A DNA stretch of 64,000 nucleotides from NCBI GenBank assembly GCA_041660405.1, contig JBAZWL010000024.1, positions 1 through 64,000 of the forward strand, in the 5' to 3' direction. The stretch comes from Taibaiella sp041660405. GTDB lineage: Bacteria; Bacteroidota; Bacteroidia; Chitinophagales; Chitinophagaceae. Made by a program: the position numbers and the translations under genes. Under the pieces are notes generated by a model. The model worked only from the letters and a program-made list of their open reading frames with translations, searched no databases and was not told where the DNA came from. This document shows positions 1-8,447 of the stretch, one piece after another (position 1 is the first letter of the stretch; the number at the start of each line of letters is the position of its first letter).

Positions 1-1859
1 CTGGTGCTACTTACAACTGGGGGACCCAAAATTTAACTACCAGCGGTTCATACAATCAAACCTTCACTTCAGCTACCAACTGCGACAGTATTGTTACGTT
101 AAATTTGTTTGTTGGTTCTGTAATCACCTATGCTTTTGCAGACACTACTTGCTTTGGAACAACATACAATTGGGGGACCCAAAGCTTAACTACAAGCGGA
201 TCGTACAATCAAACTTTCACTTCAGCTACCAACTGCGATAGTATTGTTACCTTGAATTTGTTTGTTCGTTCATCAAATAATACAACAGATAATCAATCTA
301 TCTGTTCAGGTATGAGTTATACGTTTGGGGCTCAAGTATTGACTACATCGGGAACATATTCAGAAGTGTTCCAGGATATACATGGCTGTGACAGCAATGT
401 GGCTTTAACGCTTACTGTTAATCCAGCTATTACAAATACTATTGCTGATACTATATGTTACGGAGCAGTTTATAATTGGGGGACACAAACACTCAATGTA
501 AGTGGTATATACACACAAACCTTTACTGCATCATCATCTTGCGATAGCGTTGTTACTTTAAACCTTAATGTACTTCCCCTGTTGACGGATACACTTAATG
601 AGGCACTATGTTTTGGTCAGACCTTTACATTAGGTAGTCAGGTGCTTAATGCTTCCGGAACTTATAGTCAAATTTTCCCTGCGGTTAATGGTTGCGATAG
701 TTTAGTAATACTTCATCTAATTGTACATCCTTTATTGTCAGATACCATATCAGCTTCCATTTGCTATGGAGGAACTTATATATTAGGTAGTCAGAGTTTA
801 TCACTACCCGGATATTATTCGGAAACATTTACAGGGGCAAGCGGTTGTGATAGTATTGTTACTTTAAATCTACAGGTAAGCCCGCAGCCGGTTGTTGTTA
901 TCATTGATACCGCTGCGTGTGGAACAGTATGGTTTGAAGGTATAGCTTATACATCTTCTGCAATACTTACAGACACCTTCTCTACTGTACTTGGTTGTGA
1001 TAGCATTTACCGCGTAGTAAATATTAATCCTCATCCCAATAATCCAATAGTTCAGGTAATTGATATTGCCAGCTGTGGTCCTCTTGTATTTGAAGGCAAT
1101 GTGTATACAGAAAGTATAACGCTTTCTGATACCATATTCAATCAGTTAGGTTGCGATAGTATTGTGCGTACGATCAGCATTATAATCAATAATACTGAAA
1201 GCCGGAGTATTGTCCATGAAATGTGCGAAGGGAATAGCGTTACCTTTAACGGCCAACAATATACTGCTGCCGGTTCTTATCCTTTCACATTTAAGAATGA
1301 GGCTGGTTGCGATTCCGTGGTAATATTGGAAATAAAAATAAATCCTTTACCAGAGGTTGAAATAACAAAAGAGGATAGAAGTAATTATTGTATTGGTGAT
1401 TCAATTATTTTACAAGCTTCCGGTGCACAATTTTATTCCTGGATATATGAGGATGTTGATACACTTGAAGGTGACCATTTCAGCACTATATTATTTAACT
1501 ACAAAAATAATTTTTCCATTTCAGGCGTAGATATTAATGGTTGCAGCAATACAGCTTCTATTCATATCGATGCACAAGCCTGTTGCAATATCTGGATGCC
1601 CAATGCCTTTAGTCCTAACGCTGACGGAAGAAATGATATATTCAAACCAGAGGCGCAGGGTCACCCTAAAGAATATGTCATGAGTATCTATAACAGATGG
1701 GGTGAAATTGTTTATACTACTTTTAATATCAGCCAGGGTTGGGATGGTAACATCAATGGCAAGCCTGCAGATATAGCCGACTATTACTATCGTATATCCG
1801 GTAAATGTGTAAATGGTGAAGCAATTAATTTGAAAGGAGCCTGTACGCTTATAAGATAG
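1..1859 (+). CDS. Repeat-rich secreted protein with gliding-motility (CHU_C) C-terminal domain, 5' partial
   Basis: The reading frame is open from the first complete codon at position 3, so the gene begins before the window; at least 618 codons are visible. It is built from repeats of about 45-51 residues, each with a conserved tail of the type NGCDSIVTLNL and an earlier SGTYSQ-like segment. The last 90 residues are a type IX secretion C-terminal domain (NAFSPNADGRND, then YNRWGE and GWDGNINGK). Proteins of this family are exported across the outer membrane by the PorSS/T9SS and displayed or released. The repeats are probably beta-rich extracellular modules; the ligand is unknown. The first two visible repeats are almost identical at DNA level. 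Confidence 0.9.
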   Translation, partial: GATYNWGTQNLTTSGSYNQTFTSATNCDSIVTLNLFVGSVITYAFADTTCFGTTYNWGTQSLTTSGSYNQTFTSATNCDSIVTLNLFVRSSNNTTDNQSICSGMSYTFGAQVLTTSGTYSEVFQDIHGCDSNVALTLTVNPAITNTIADTICYGAVYNWGTQTLNVSGIYTQTFTASSSCDSVVTLNLNVLPLLTDTLNEALCFGQTFTLGSQVLNASGTYSQIFPAVNGCDSLVILHLIVHPLLSDTISASICYGGTYILGSQSLSLPGYYSETFTGASGCDSIVTLNLQVSPQPVVVIIDTAACGTVWFEGIAYTSSAILTDTFSTVLGCDSIYRVVNINPHPNNPIVQVIDIASCGPLVFEGNVYTESITLSDTIFNQLGCDSIVRTISIIINNTESRSIVHEMCEGNSVTFNGQQYTAAGSYPFTFKNEAGCDSVVILEIKINPLPEVEITKEDRSNYCIGDSIILQASGAQFYSWIYEDVDTLEGDHFSTILFNYKNNFSISGVDINGCSNTASIHIDAQACCNIWMPNAFSPNADGRNDIFKPEAQGHPKEYVMSIYNRWGEIVYTTFNISQGWDGNINGKPADIADYYYRISGKCVNGEAINLKGACTLIR

Positions 1860-1969
1860 CTTGCTTTGTAGAAAAACAATAATGTCGGTATCTTCTTTAA
1901 GAGTTTACATTAAGATATTATTGGAATGTTAAAATGCTTTTTACTTTAGCAACTAATTCTTATTAAGCA

Positions 1970-3370
1970 ATGGGACGTTTTACCGGGGTGATTGGTATTG
2001 TATTGATATTAGGAATCGCCTTTTTGTGTTCGAATAATAAAAGAAAGATTAACCTTCGTTTGGTAGGCAGTGGGCTTGCTTTACAGCTGTTAATCGCCGT
2101 TATGGTTTTGCAGGTTCAGCCGGTAAGGAATTTTTTTTCCGGGCTGGGCAAGGGCATTCAGAAAATGGAGCAATTTGCCAAAAAAGGAACCGAGTTTGTG
2201 TTTAATGGCCTTGTGGTTGATAATGGAACCTACCCTCCGGAACGTATACGTATAGACACTACAATTACTGCTGACAGCCAGCGTTTGGTCAGCTATTATA
2301 TCATTGGAAATAAAAAAGAATTTGATCAGAAAATAGCAACGCCGTTTCGTAATGCTGCCGGTAATTATGTAGTACATAATAACTATGCTCATAACGGCTT
2401 TGTATTTGCTTTTAATATTACTGCTACCATAATATTGGTATGTATCCTTGTTGCTATCTTTTATCATATTGGCTTCATGCAATATGTGGTGGCCATCATT
2501 GCCAAAGGTATGAAGGCTATTATGCGGGTGAGTGGGGCAGAGGCATTGAGTAATATTGCCAGTGCATTTGTAGGGCAGGTTGAGGCACAGGTCATGATAC
2601 GTCCTTATCTTAAGGGAATGACCAAAAGTGAATTGCTGTCTTCTATGAGCGGAAGCCTTGCCTGTATTGCCGGGGGAACTTTAATTGTATATGCCAATAT
2701 GGGTGCAGAAGTTGGTATGAACATTGCCCCGACCTTAATTATAGCCAGCTTGATGGCGGCACCCGGAGCCCTGGTTATTTCAAAAATTATTTTTCCGGAA
2801 ACGGAAGAATCGGAAACGATGGGTAACGTAAAGCTGAAGGTGAAAAGCGAATACACCAACCTGATTGATGCCATTACGCATGGTGCAGGCGATGGTTTTA
2901 GAATAGCCGGAAATGTTATTGCTATGTTGATCGGTTTTATCGCACTTATTGCGCTCCTGGATTGGTCGCTGTTACATATTGGTCATTGGTTCAACCCTCA
3001 TTTTGATTTAACCCTGGACAGGATCTTTAGCCGGTTGTTTTATCCGTTTGCATGGGCTATGGGTATTCCTGCTGAAGATGTCAATAATGCGGCTACACTT
3101 CTGGGGCAGAAACTAACGGTAAATGAATTTCTTGCTTTTAAAAACCTTACAGCCACACCTGATTTTATTAAGACACCTAAAGGATTGGCCATTATAACTA
3201 CGGCCATTTGTGGCTTTGCAAATTTTGGCAGCGTAGGTATGCAGATTGGTGGGATAGGAGCCCTGGTTCCAGAGCGTAGAGCAGACCTTGCAAAACTCGG
3301 ATTGAAGGCATTGCTTTGTGGAACGCTTGCCTCTTACTTGTCTGCTTGTATTGTGGGTATATTGGCTTAG
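1970..3370 (+). CDS. Concentrative nucleoside transporter (CNT/NupC family)
   Basis: A 466-residue polytopic inner-membrane protein with the three CNT parts: an N-terminal helical domain, a gate region and the C-terminal core. Family landmarks are GQVEAQ near residues 202-207 and GQKLTVNEFLAF near 378-389, which correspond to the nucleoside-contacting helical hairpins of CNT proteins. These proteins import nucleosides with Na+ or H+. Compared with E. coli NupC there is an extra hydrophilic insertion at about residues 65-135, as is common in Bacteroidota members. The gene stands alone between the CHU_C protein and a terminator at 3388-3419. A TACTTTAG box just upstream resembles a -7 element. 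Confidence 0.92.
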   Translation: MGRFTGVIGIVLILGIAFLCSNNKRKINLRLVGSGLALQLLIAVMVLQVQPVRNFFSGLGKGIQKMEQFAKKGTEFVFNGLVVDNGTYPPERIRIDTTITADSQRLVSYYIIGNKKEFDQKIATPFRNAAGNYVVHNNYAHNGFVFAFNITATIILVCILVAIFYHIGFMQYVVAIIAKGMKAIMRVSGAEALSNIASAFVGQVEAQVMIRPYLKGMTKSELLSSMSGSLACIAGGTLIVYANMGAEVGMNIAPTLIIASLMAAPGALVISKIIFPETEESETMGNVKLKVKSEYTNLIDAITHGAGDGFRIAGNVIAMLIGFIALIALLDWSLLHIGHWFNPHFDLTLDRIFSRLFYPFAWAMGIPAEDVNNAATLLGQKLTVNEFLAFKNLTATPDFIKTPKGLAIITTAICGFANFGSVGMQIGGIGALVPERRADLAKLGLKALLCGTLASYLSACIVGILA

Positions 3371-3387
3371 CTGTACTGTAACTTCCC

Positions 3388-3419
3388 GGACAGGCGCAAG
3401 ATTTCCACGCCTGTCCTTC
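3388..3419. terminator. Hairpin terminator between convergent genes
   Basis: GGACAGGCG (3388-3396) pairs perfectly with CGCCTGTCC (3408-3416), with an 11-nt loop. It lies between the stop of the nucleoside transporter and the stop of the convergent basic protein and could serve both. Confidence 0.75.
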
Positions 3420-3436
3420 TGTTTATGCAATAATTT

Positions 3437-3790
3437 TTACTTCTTTATATTGCTTACCGGCGTTGCTTTTTTTATAGTCTTCTTCGCAGCTGCTTTTGGT
3501 GTTGGTGTTTTGGGTGCTATAACCGGTGCTATTACTTTGGCCGATTTTTGAGCAGGTTTTGCAATCAGGTCATGGGACGTAATTTTGATTGCAGGTTTTT
3601 CTTTTTGAGGTTGTTCCTTTTTAGGCATATCGATATTTTCTGTCAATAGCTTCACCGCTTTCTTCAGGCGCGAATGGAACTTTTTCTCACCCAGTTGTTC
3701 TTTAAGCTTGCCTAGTGAAACTTCCAGTTGGTGGAAAATTTCTTTGCGCAAATCTTTTTTACCGGGCTTACTTACTTTTTCTTTCGACAT
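3437..3790 (-). CDS. Lys/Pro/Ala-rich basic protein, histone H1-like tail
   Basis: Predicted 117 residues starting at the ATG at 3790; an 11-codon upstream extension is less likely because it gives an atypical leader. The N-terminal half (about 1-60) is charged and probably helical. The C-terminal half is low-complexity, rich in Lys, Pro and Ala (APKTPTPKAAAKKTIKKAT), resembling histone H1 tails and bacterial HU/HC extensions. A nucleic-acid-binding role is plausible from composition alone; no defined domain was recognised. It is a single gene convergent with the nucleoside transporter. Confidence 0.7.
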   Translation of the reverse strand: MSKEKVSKPGKKDLRKEIFHQLEVSLGKLKEQLGEKKFHSRLKKAVKLLTENIDMPKKEQPQKEKPAIKITSHDLIAKPAQKSAKVIAPVIAPKTPTPKAAAKKTIKKATPVSNIKK

Positions 3791-3860
3791 ATTTCTTTTG
3801 GTTTTTTTTAAATAATAACACAAAGATAATATGGATTAACCCGTTTCAATGTTAAGTTTT

Positions 3861-3868
3861 TAACTTTG
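3861..3868 (+). promoter_or_regulatory. -7 element TAACTTTG
   Basis: Exact match to the Bacteroidota -7 consensus TAnnTTTG. Transcription would start near 3875, which leaves the GTG at 3877 without a leader and supports translation of the GNAT gene from the ATG at 3928. Confidence 0.5.
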
Positions 3869-3927
3869 GGCATGTTGTGAATAATAGTTTTACAGTATTA
3901 TTGAATCACCAAATGCTTTCTTTAAAA

Positions 3928-4389
3928 ATGATCACTTGTATTAGAACCGATTCGGATAATGAAGATTTTCAAACGCTCGTGCGGGAACTAGATGCAGATC
4001 TAAGGATTCGCGACGGAGAAGAGCATTCCTTTTTTGCACAGTTCAACAAAATTGATAGCATCCGGTATGCTGTAATTGCTTACGACCATGAAACTCCCGT
4101 TGGATGCGGCGCCATTAAGCAATATTCCGAAGATACTATGGAAGTAAAAAGAATGTATGTACCTCCAGAGCATAGAGGAAAGGGCATTGCTTCCACAGTA
4201 TTGACAGCGCTGGAAAGCTGGGCAAAAGAGTTGAATTACAAAAAGTGTATTCTGGAAACAGGCGAAAAGCAACCAGAGGCAATAGCCTTATACCATAAAA
4301 ACCAATACAGCGTTATCCCCAACTTCGGGCAGTATGCTGATGTGCCTACCAGTGTTTGTTTTGAGAAATTATTACAAGACCAGGTATAG
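3928..4389 (+). CDS. GNAT family N-acetyltransferase
   Basis: 153 residues from the ATG at 3928. The fold signature is clear: a beta-strand entering GCGAIK, then motif A (VPPEHRGKGIASTVL, acetyl-CoA pyrophosphate-binding loop) and a C-terminal motif B region (AIALYHKNQYSVI). Such proteins transfer acetyl groups from acetyl-CoA to an amine; the substrate cannot be read from the sequence. It is monocistronic, with a -7 box at 3861-3868. The frame is open further upstream to a GTG at 3877, but that codon would coincide with the predicted transcription start. Confidence 0.88.
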   Translation: MITCIRTDSDNEDFQTLVRELDADLRIRDGEEHSFFAQFNKIDSIRYAVIAYDHETPVGCGAIKQYSEDTMEVKRMYVPPEHRGKGIASTVLTALESWAKELNYKKCILETGEKQPEAIALYHKNQYSVIPNFGQYADVPTSVCFEKLLQDQV

Positions 4390-4502
4390 GAAATTCATAC
4401 AATTCTATAAATCTGTAAACTAAAATCGTAGGGTAGGTTGCGAAAAAAACTAAATTAAAGCCAACGCTTTCTTTCAGCTCTCATAGTGGAGGTATAATAT
4501 AA

Positions 4503-4530
4503 AAGTAGCGTTGGCAAACCAACGCTACTT
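4503..4530 (-). terminator. Terminator of the alpha/beta hydrolase gene
   Basis: A perfect 12-bp inverted repeat (4503-4514 and 4519-4530) with a 4-nt loop, 41 nt after the hydrolase stop. On the minus strand it is followed by a T-rich stretch. One arm core, CCAACGCT, occurs again near 4461. Confidence 0.8.
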
Positions 4531-4571
4531 AATACAAGTATCCAATCGAAGGATCATTTTTTAGAGAATAC

Positions 4572-5393
4572 CTAAGACCTGATAAAAGCCAAAAGATCAG
4601 CATTGATGGTTGCTGCCTCAGTAGTTGGCATGCCATGAGGAAAGCCCGGATAGGAAATAAGTTTCCCATTTTGTAAAAGCTTTATTGCCTTTGCTCCGCT
4701 AAGCGGGAAAGGGACAATCTGATCATCTTCACCATGCAACACCAGTACCGGTACATCCACACTTTTCAAGTCTTCCGTAAAATCTGTTTCGGAAAAAGCT
4801 TTGATACAATCGTAATGTGCTTTTATTCCGCCCATCATTCCCTGGCGCCACCAATTTTCCCGGACACCCTCCGATATCTTTGCACCATCACGGTTATAAC
4901 CATAAAACGGGATGGTGAAATCCTTGAAATACTGCGCGCGTTGTGTTGCTACACCTGCCCGTATTTCATCGAATACAGATAAGGGAATACCATCCGGGTT
5001 ATTTGCTGTTTGTGCCATCAGCGGTGTTACGGCACTAACAAGTACTGCTTTGGCCACACGGCCTTTCCCATGCCTGGCAACATAACGGATCACTTCACCG
5101 CCGCCGGTGGAGTGGCCAATGTGTACAGCATCTTTTAAATCCAGTGCGTTTGTCAGTTCTGCAACATCGGCTGCATAAGTGTCCATATCATTTCCATATG
5201 CAGTTTGGGAAGATCTTCCATGCCCTCTGCGATCATGCGCGATAACCCTGAATCCCTCGTTCAGGAAGAACATCATTTGTCCATCCCAATCATCGCCTGA
5301 TAAAGGCCAGCCATGATGAAAAACCAGGGGTTGTCCTGTGCCCCAATCTTTGTAGTAAATTTCAGTACCATCTTTTACTGTGATCTTGCTCAT
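4572..5393 (-). CDS. Alpha/beta hydrolase, non-haem chloroperoxidase/arylesterase type
   Basis: 273 residues, full length for the chloroperoxidase-like branch of alpha/beta hydrolases. The nucleophile elbow is GHSTGG (Ser95), the oxyanion region HHGWPLS (26-32), the acid probably Asp224 in GEDDQIVP, and the histidine His253 in FPHG. The DRRGHGRS segment (54-61) is typical of the group. No signal peptide, so cytosolic. Family members hydrolyse esters and show perhydrolase/halogenating side activity; the natural substrate is not evident. It is monocistronic, with a 346-bp intergenic region upstream and a terminator downstream. Confidence 0.9.
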   Translation of the reverse strand: MSKITVKDGTEIYYKDWGTGQPLVFHHGWPLSGDDWDGQMMFFLNEGFRVIAHDRRGHGRSSQTAYGNDMDTYAADVAELTNALDLKDAVHIGHSTGGGEVIRYVARHGKGRVAKAVLVSAVTPLMAQTANNPDGIPLSVFDEIRAGVATQRAQYFKDFTIPFYGYNRDGAKISEGVRENWWRQGMMGGIKAHYDCIKAFSETDFTEDLKSVDVPVLVLHGEDDQIVPFPLSGAKAIKLLQNGKLISYPGFPHGMPTTEAATINADLLAFIRS

Positions 5394-5739
5394 TTTTTAG
5401 GTTTTAATGGTTATTGATAATAATGATTCCAGGCTGTGTGGTGCGTCCATTGGGGAATGGTACGGGCTTCATGTTGTCTTATTTGTTCTGCCGTAATCTT
5501 ATAGCCACAACAAAAATGCAGCATAAAGATGGAACTTAAAGTTAAGATTTAGATTTAGATTTTCTATACCCGTCATCGGGGATATTGAGGTGAGCGATTC
5601 CTCTTGTAACAAAATAAATCGTACCGGAAAAAAGTACGGCCACAAAAAGAGTTGCCCATGTTGTAACTCTTTTTTATCGAAAATTGTATTTTGTGCCCTG
5701 CTGCAGATTGAAGTCAGGCGCACACCAAAAAACAATGCT
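5394..5739. other. Intergenic region with a terminator-like hairpin
   Basis: 346 bp between divergent genes. It holds the hydrolase leader, a short TTTAGA triplet repeat near 5547, and a hairpin with 10-bp arms (5644-5653 and 5665-5674) and an 11-nt loop followed by T residues, which would terminate plus-strand transcripts before the lipoprotein gene. The promoter of the lipoprotein gene probably lies after the hairpin, near 5685-5695. No convincing gene was seen. Confidence 0.45.
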
Positions 5740-6228
5740 ATGAAAACCAAACTCATTATCGGTATCCTTTTACTCTGCTCCGCCTGCGGACGTTATAACC
5801 ATTCTAAGCCGACTGTTGTTACATTCAACTACCGGCAAAACGATATCCAAAAATCGTTTGATACTTTATATCATCACCAGCAAACAAGTTCAGGCTTGTA
5901 CATGGGTTTTATAGAGCAGGCATTGGCTATATGTCCCGGAACTACCACGCATAAAGATACCATTACACAAGATGTATTGTCCAGTATGTACCTCAACCTG
6001 TACACCGGGAATTATGACTGTGTCACAACAACAACTTTTTGTTTTGAAGATGGGAATATTTCAGCTACAGGAATGTTCCATCTGACCCCGGGGGATACTA
6101 TTGCCCCCGACCATGATTTTCCTATCACCGGCGGCAGTGGAGCTTATCATAATATTTATGGCACCTATACCCGTAAATACAAGGATGGTATATACCATAT
6201 TGAGCTGCGTTATGATAAACTTGATTAA
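5740..6228 (+). CDS. Lipoprotein with allene-oxide-cyclase-barrel-like segment
   Basis: 162 residues from the ATG at 5740, chosen because it begins a lipoprotein signal (MKTKLIIGILLLCSAC, predicted lipidated Cys16). The open frame extends upstream, but that part is Cys-rich and overlaps the hairpin at 5644-5675. The C-terminal half contains FPITGGSGAYHNIYGTY, which resembles the GGTGxYxxARG signature of dirigent/allene oxide cyclase barrel proteins; in bacteria these are secreted small beta-barrels of mostly unknown role. Predicted to be membrane-anchored in the cell envelope. The homology is judged by eye. Confidence 0.75.
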   Translation: MKTKLIIGILLLCSACGRYNHSKPTVVTFNYRQNDIQKSFDTLYHHQQTSSGLYMGFIEQALAICPGTTTHKDTITQDVLSSMYLNLYTGNYDCVTTTTFCFEDGNISATGMFHLTPGDTIAPDHDFPITGGSGAYHNIYGTYTRKYKDGIYHIELRYDKLD

Positions 6229-6266
6229 GCTTATTTATTTTGTATGCTTCGCATGTCGTTGTTATT

Positions 6267-6368
6267 TGTCCTGAGTCACAGACGTCAGGACAGCAGCGAT
6301 CCTTATAGAACACTACGAAGAACTGGGCAAGCCCTTCGCAGAGTCCCTTGCAGGAGACTCTGCGAAGG
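6267..6368. repeat. REP-like palindromic elements upstream of the ATPase gene
   Basis: Two inverted repeats: an 8-bp pair TGTCCTGA/TCAGGACA (6267-6274, 6285-6292) and a 13-bp pair (6333-6345, 6356-6368) with arm CCTTCGCAGAGTC. The style, including the CCTTCG motif, matches extragenic palindromes scattered in many bacterial genomes. They separate the lipoprotein gene from the ATPase/nuclease module. Confidence 0.6.
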
Positions 6369-6425
6369 CGGAAGCGGGGTTGATTACAATTTTAATTCAG
6401 ATTGCCATTTCATTTATTTATATCT

Positions 6426-6433
6426 TACTTTCG
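6426..6433 (+). promoter_or_regulatory. Probable -7 element of the ATPase/nuclease operon
   Basis: TACTTTCG matches TAnnTTTG at all but one position and lies 17 bp before the ATG at 6451, giving a very short leader. This supports the chosen start over upstream in-frame codons. Confidence 0.4.
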
Positions 6434-6450
6434 CAATCGAAATAAACATT

Positions 6451-7764
6451 ATGGAATCACGGCTAATCGTAAAAAATTTTGGTCCAATAAAAGATGTGAA
6501 CATTATCTTGAAAAATGTCAATATTTTTATCGGCCCTCAAGCTAGTGGTAAGAGCACACTAGCGAAAATTTTTACCATTTTCAAGGCCCCTCGAAAATTT
6601 ATTACGCATGTACATATCGATTCTTTCGAAGATGAGTTTTTGAATTTTGAAAAGGAGTTCTCTACAATACTTGAAGACTACAATATCTCATCATTCTTGA
6701 GAGATGATACTGAAATTTCTTTTGATTCTGCACTCCATTCGTTAGCATACAAAGACGGCAAATTTCTTTATAATCCTAAGATCTATAGGAAAATCCATTT
6801 TATAGAGCGTCTAGGTCAGGATTTTAATAATAAAAGTAAAGACCTAATTGATAGTATTCAGTCGATGGCTGAAAAATTATTACTTTTTAGAATAGAAGTA
6901 GGATTTTATTTAAGAAACAGATATGGCCTTTCAAATGATAAGCCATTGGCAAGAATAATAGACGACCTAGAGGAATTCTGGGATGTGGAGTCATATGAAT
7001 CTATATTATCTTTAGTAAAGAAAACTGAACAAAATCTTAGTGAGAATGCGGCTTTGTATATTCCGGCGGAGCGTAATCTAATAAACATGATATTAAGCTC
7101 ATCAATGAGTTTAATATTGGCAAATGCGACAATCCCTAGACACCTAATGTCCTTTGGTGCAGAGATTCAAAAATCGAACCAAAAGAAAATTGATCTTGGC
7201 TTCCTACAAAAAAATTTAAGGTATGAACAAGTTGATGGACAAAATTTTATAATTGCCGGCAGAACAAGTAAAGTGAGACTAGATCAAGCTGCATCCGGAG
7301 TTCAAAGTGTGGTACCTATCTTAATTCCAATATTTTCACATAAGATAACATCAGGGCATCGTTCTTTTGTTATAGAAGAACCAGAACTAAATCTTTTTCC
7401 TTCGGCGCAATACGAACTGATCAAGTTATTAGAGTCTTCTCGACAAGATTATGATTATGAAGATTTGGGAACGATTCATACTTATACAACACACAGTCCT
7501 TATATTTTATCAACATTAAATAACCTTCTTTATGCGCGAAAGGTGAAGATAAAAAACTATGGTTCTGTAGATAAAGTGAATAAAGTAAATAAGATTACGA
7601 GTAATTCAGAAATTGATCCCGAAATCTTTACTGCATATCAAATTAAGAATGGGAAAGCATATTCAATTTTTAATTCGAAGCTTGGATTAATAAAAGAGAA
7701 TTTCATAGATGAATCTTCTGATGTTATTTCAGACGACTTCGATAATTTAATGGATTTAATGTAA
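6451..7764 (+). CDS. ABC/OLD-type AAA ATPase, first gene of a putative defence module
   Basis: 437 residues from the ATG at 6451. Walker A is GPQASGKST (28-36), the signature-like motif is AASGVQ (about 280-285), Walker B is FVIEEPELNLFP (about 306-317), and the H-loop is THSPY (about 347-351). This is the AAA_15/AAA_21 arrangement found in RecF/OLD-like ATPases with a helical insertion (about 60-260) in place of a coiled coil. No TOPRIM domain follows, so it is ATPase only. The stop overlaps the start of the next gene by one base (TAATG), implying coupled translation. Codon use looks more AT-rich than the neighbours, suggesting transfer. Such ATPases commonly act as sensors or motors in antiphage systems; the role here is inference. 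Confidence 0.85.
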   Translation: MESRLIVKNFGPIKDVNIILKNVNIFIGPQASGKSTLAKIFTIFKAPRKFITHVHIDSFEDEFLNFEKEFSTILEDYNISSFLRDDTEISFDSALHSLAYKDGKFLYNPKIYRKIHFIERLGQDFNNKSKDLIDSIQSMAEKLLLFRIEVGFYLRNRYGLSNDKPLARIIDDLEEFWDVESYESILSLVKKTEQNLSENAALYIPAERNLINMILSSSMSLILANATIPRHLMSFGAEIQKSNQKKIDLGFLQKNLRYEQVDGQNFIIAGRTSKVRLDQAASGVQSVVPILIPIFSHKITSGHRSFVIEEPELNLFPSAQYELIKLLESSRQDYDYEDLGTIHTYTTHSPYILSTLNNLLYARKVKIKNYGSVDKVNKVNKITSNSEIDPEIFTAYQIKNGKAYSIFNSKLGLIKENFIDESSDVISDDFDNLMDLM

Positions 7765-8288
7765 TGATAGATCATTTAAAGAAGTGTTTGGGTGATTGTA
7801 AAAAACTCAAAACCAGCTGTGAGCTAAAAACATCTTATGAATATACTAACGTTAAAGGGTTTGGAGTCTTTGATCCGGGTGATAATTTACCTGTCAAAAT
7901 GGTGAAAGACAACTCAATGTTGCGTGTACAAAATAGAGAAGGGAAAATATTGAATTTTATAAAAACAGATCATTGTTTACTTGCAAATAATGAATCAAAA
8001 TGTGACTGTATAATTTTTAATGAACAGGATTTTTATCTGGTTGAAATTAAATGTTGCAAGATAAATCAACGAAAGAACCATCGTAAAGATGCCGTAAAAC
8101 AACTTGAGAGTACAATAAAGTTATTATTGAAGCATGAAATAGACTTAAGCAAGTATAATAAGCATGCAATAATTTGTTTTAAGAGAGTAAATACAAAGCC
8201 GGTAATGGCCTCATTAAAATCTCAATCCGTGCTGTTTAAAGAGAAGTATGGCTTTTCATTAAAAGAGTCTGGATCAATCGAATTCTAA
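7764..8288 (+). CDS. Putative PD-(D/E)XK-fold nuclease partner of the ATPase
   Basis: 174 residues. The core is CDCIIF with Asp81, then the strand YLVEIKCC carrying Glu94-x-Lys96, then a helix with Gln113 (AVKQLE): the D...ExK...Q order of PD-(D/E)XK nucleases such as Cas4/RecB-like domains. There are also several Cys (11, 19, 71, 80, 82, 97, 98) with no obvious metal-cluster spacing. It starts inside the stop codon of the ATPase gene, so the two probably form a complex or act in one pathway. It lacks the TOPRIM motif of RloB and the HNH motif of PtuB. The nuclease function is inferred from motif geometry only. Confidence 0.65.
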   Translation: MIDHLKKCLGDCKKLKTSCELKTSYEYTNVKGFGVFDPGDNLPVKMVKDNSMLRVQNREGKILNFIKTDHCLLANNESKCDCIIFNEQDFYLVEIKCCKINQRKNHRKDAVKQLESTIKLLLKHEIDLSKYNKHAIICFKRVNTKPVMASLKSQSVLFKEKYGFSLKESGSIEF

Positions 8289-8447
8289 TTTGTTTTCTCT
8301 CACTACCCCTTTTCGCGCAGGTGTACGAGGAGGGCCATTGGTGTAGCGGGGTACTCATTTCCCCCAACTATTACAACCCCCATTTTCGTACCTCTTATTA
8401 AATAAAACACTCTTATGAGTGGCTGAAATTGGAAATAACACGTCTAA

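Noticed and set aside
3877..3927. GTG start for the GNAT gene
   Set aside because: It would coincide with the transcription start predicted from the -7 box at 3861-3868.
6244..6450. N-terminal extension of the ATPase reading frame
   Set aside because: It is translated REP-like palindrome sequence, Arg/Cys-rich, and lies upstream of a -7 box; the ATG at 6451 fits the ATPase family start.
7764..8288. RloB/AbiL, PtuB or AriB identity for the ATPase partner
   Set aside because: It lacks the TOPRIM Glu motif of RloB/AriB and the HNH motif of PtuB; the D-ExK-Q pattern fits better.
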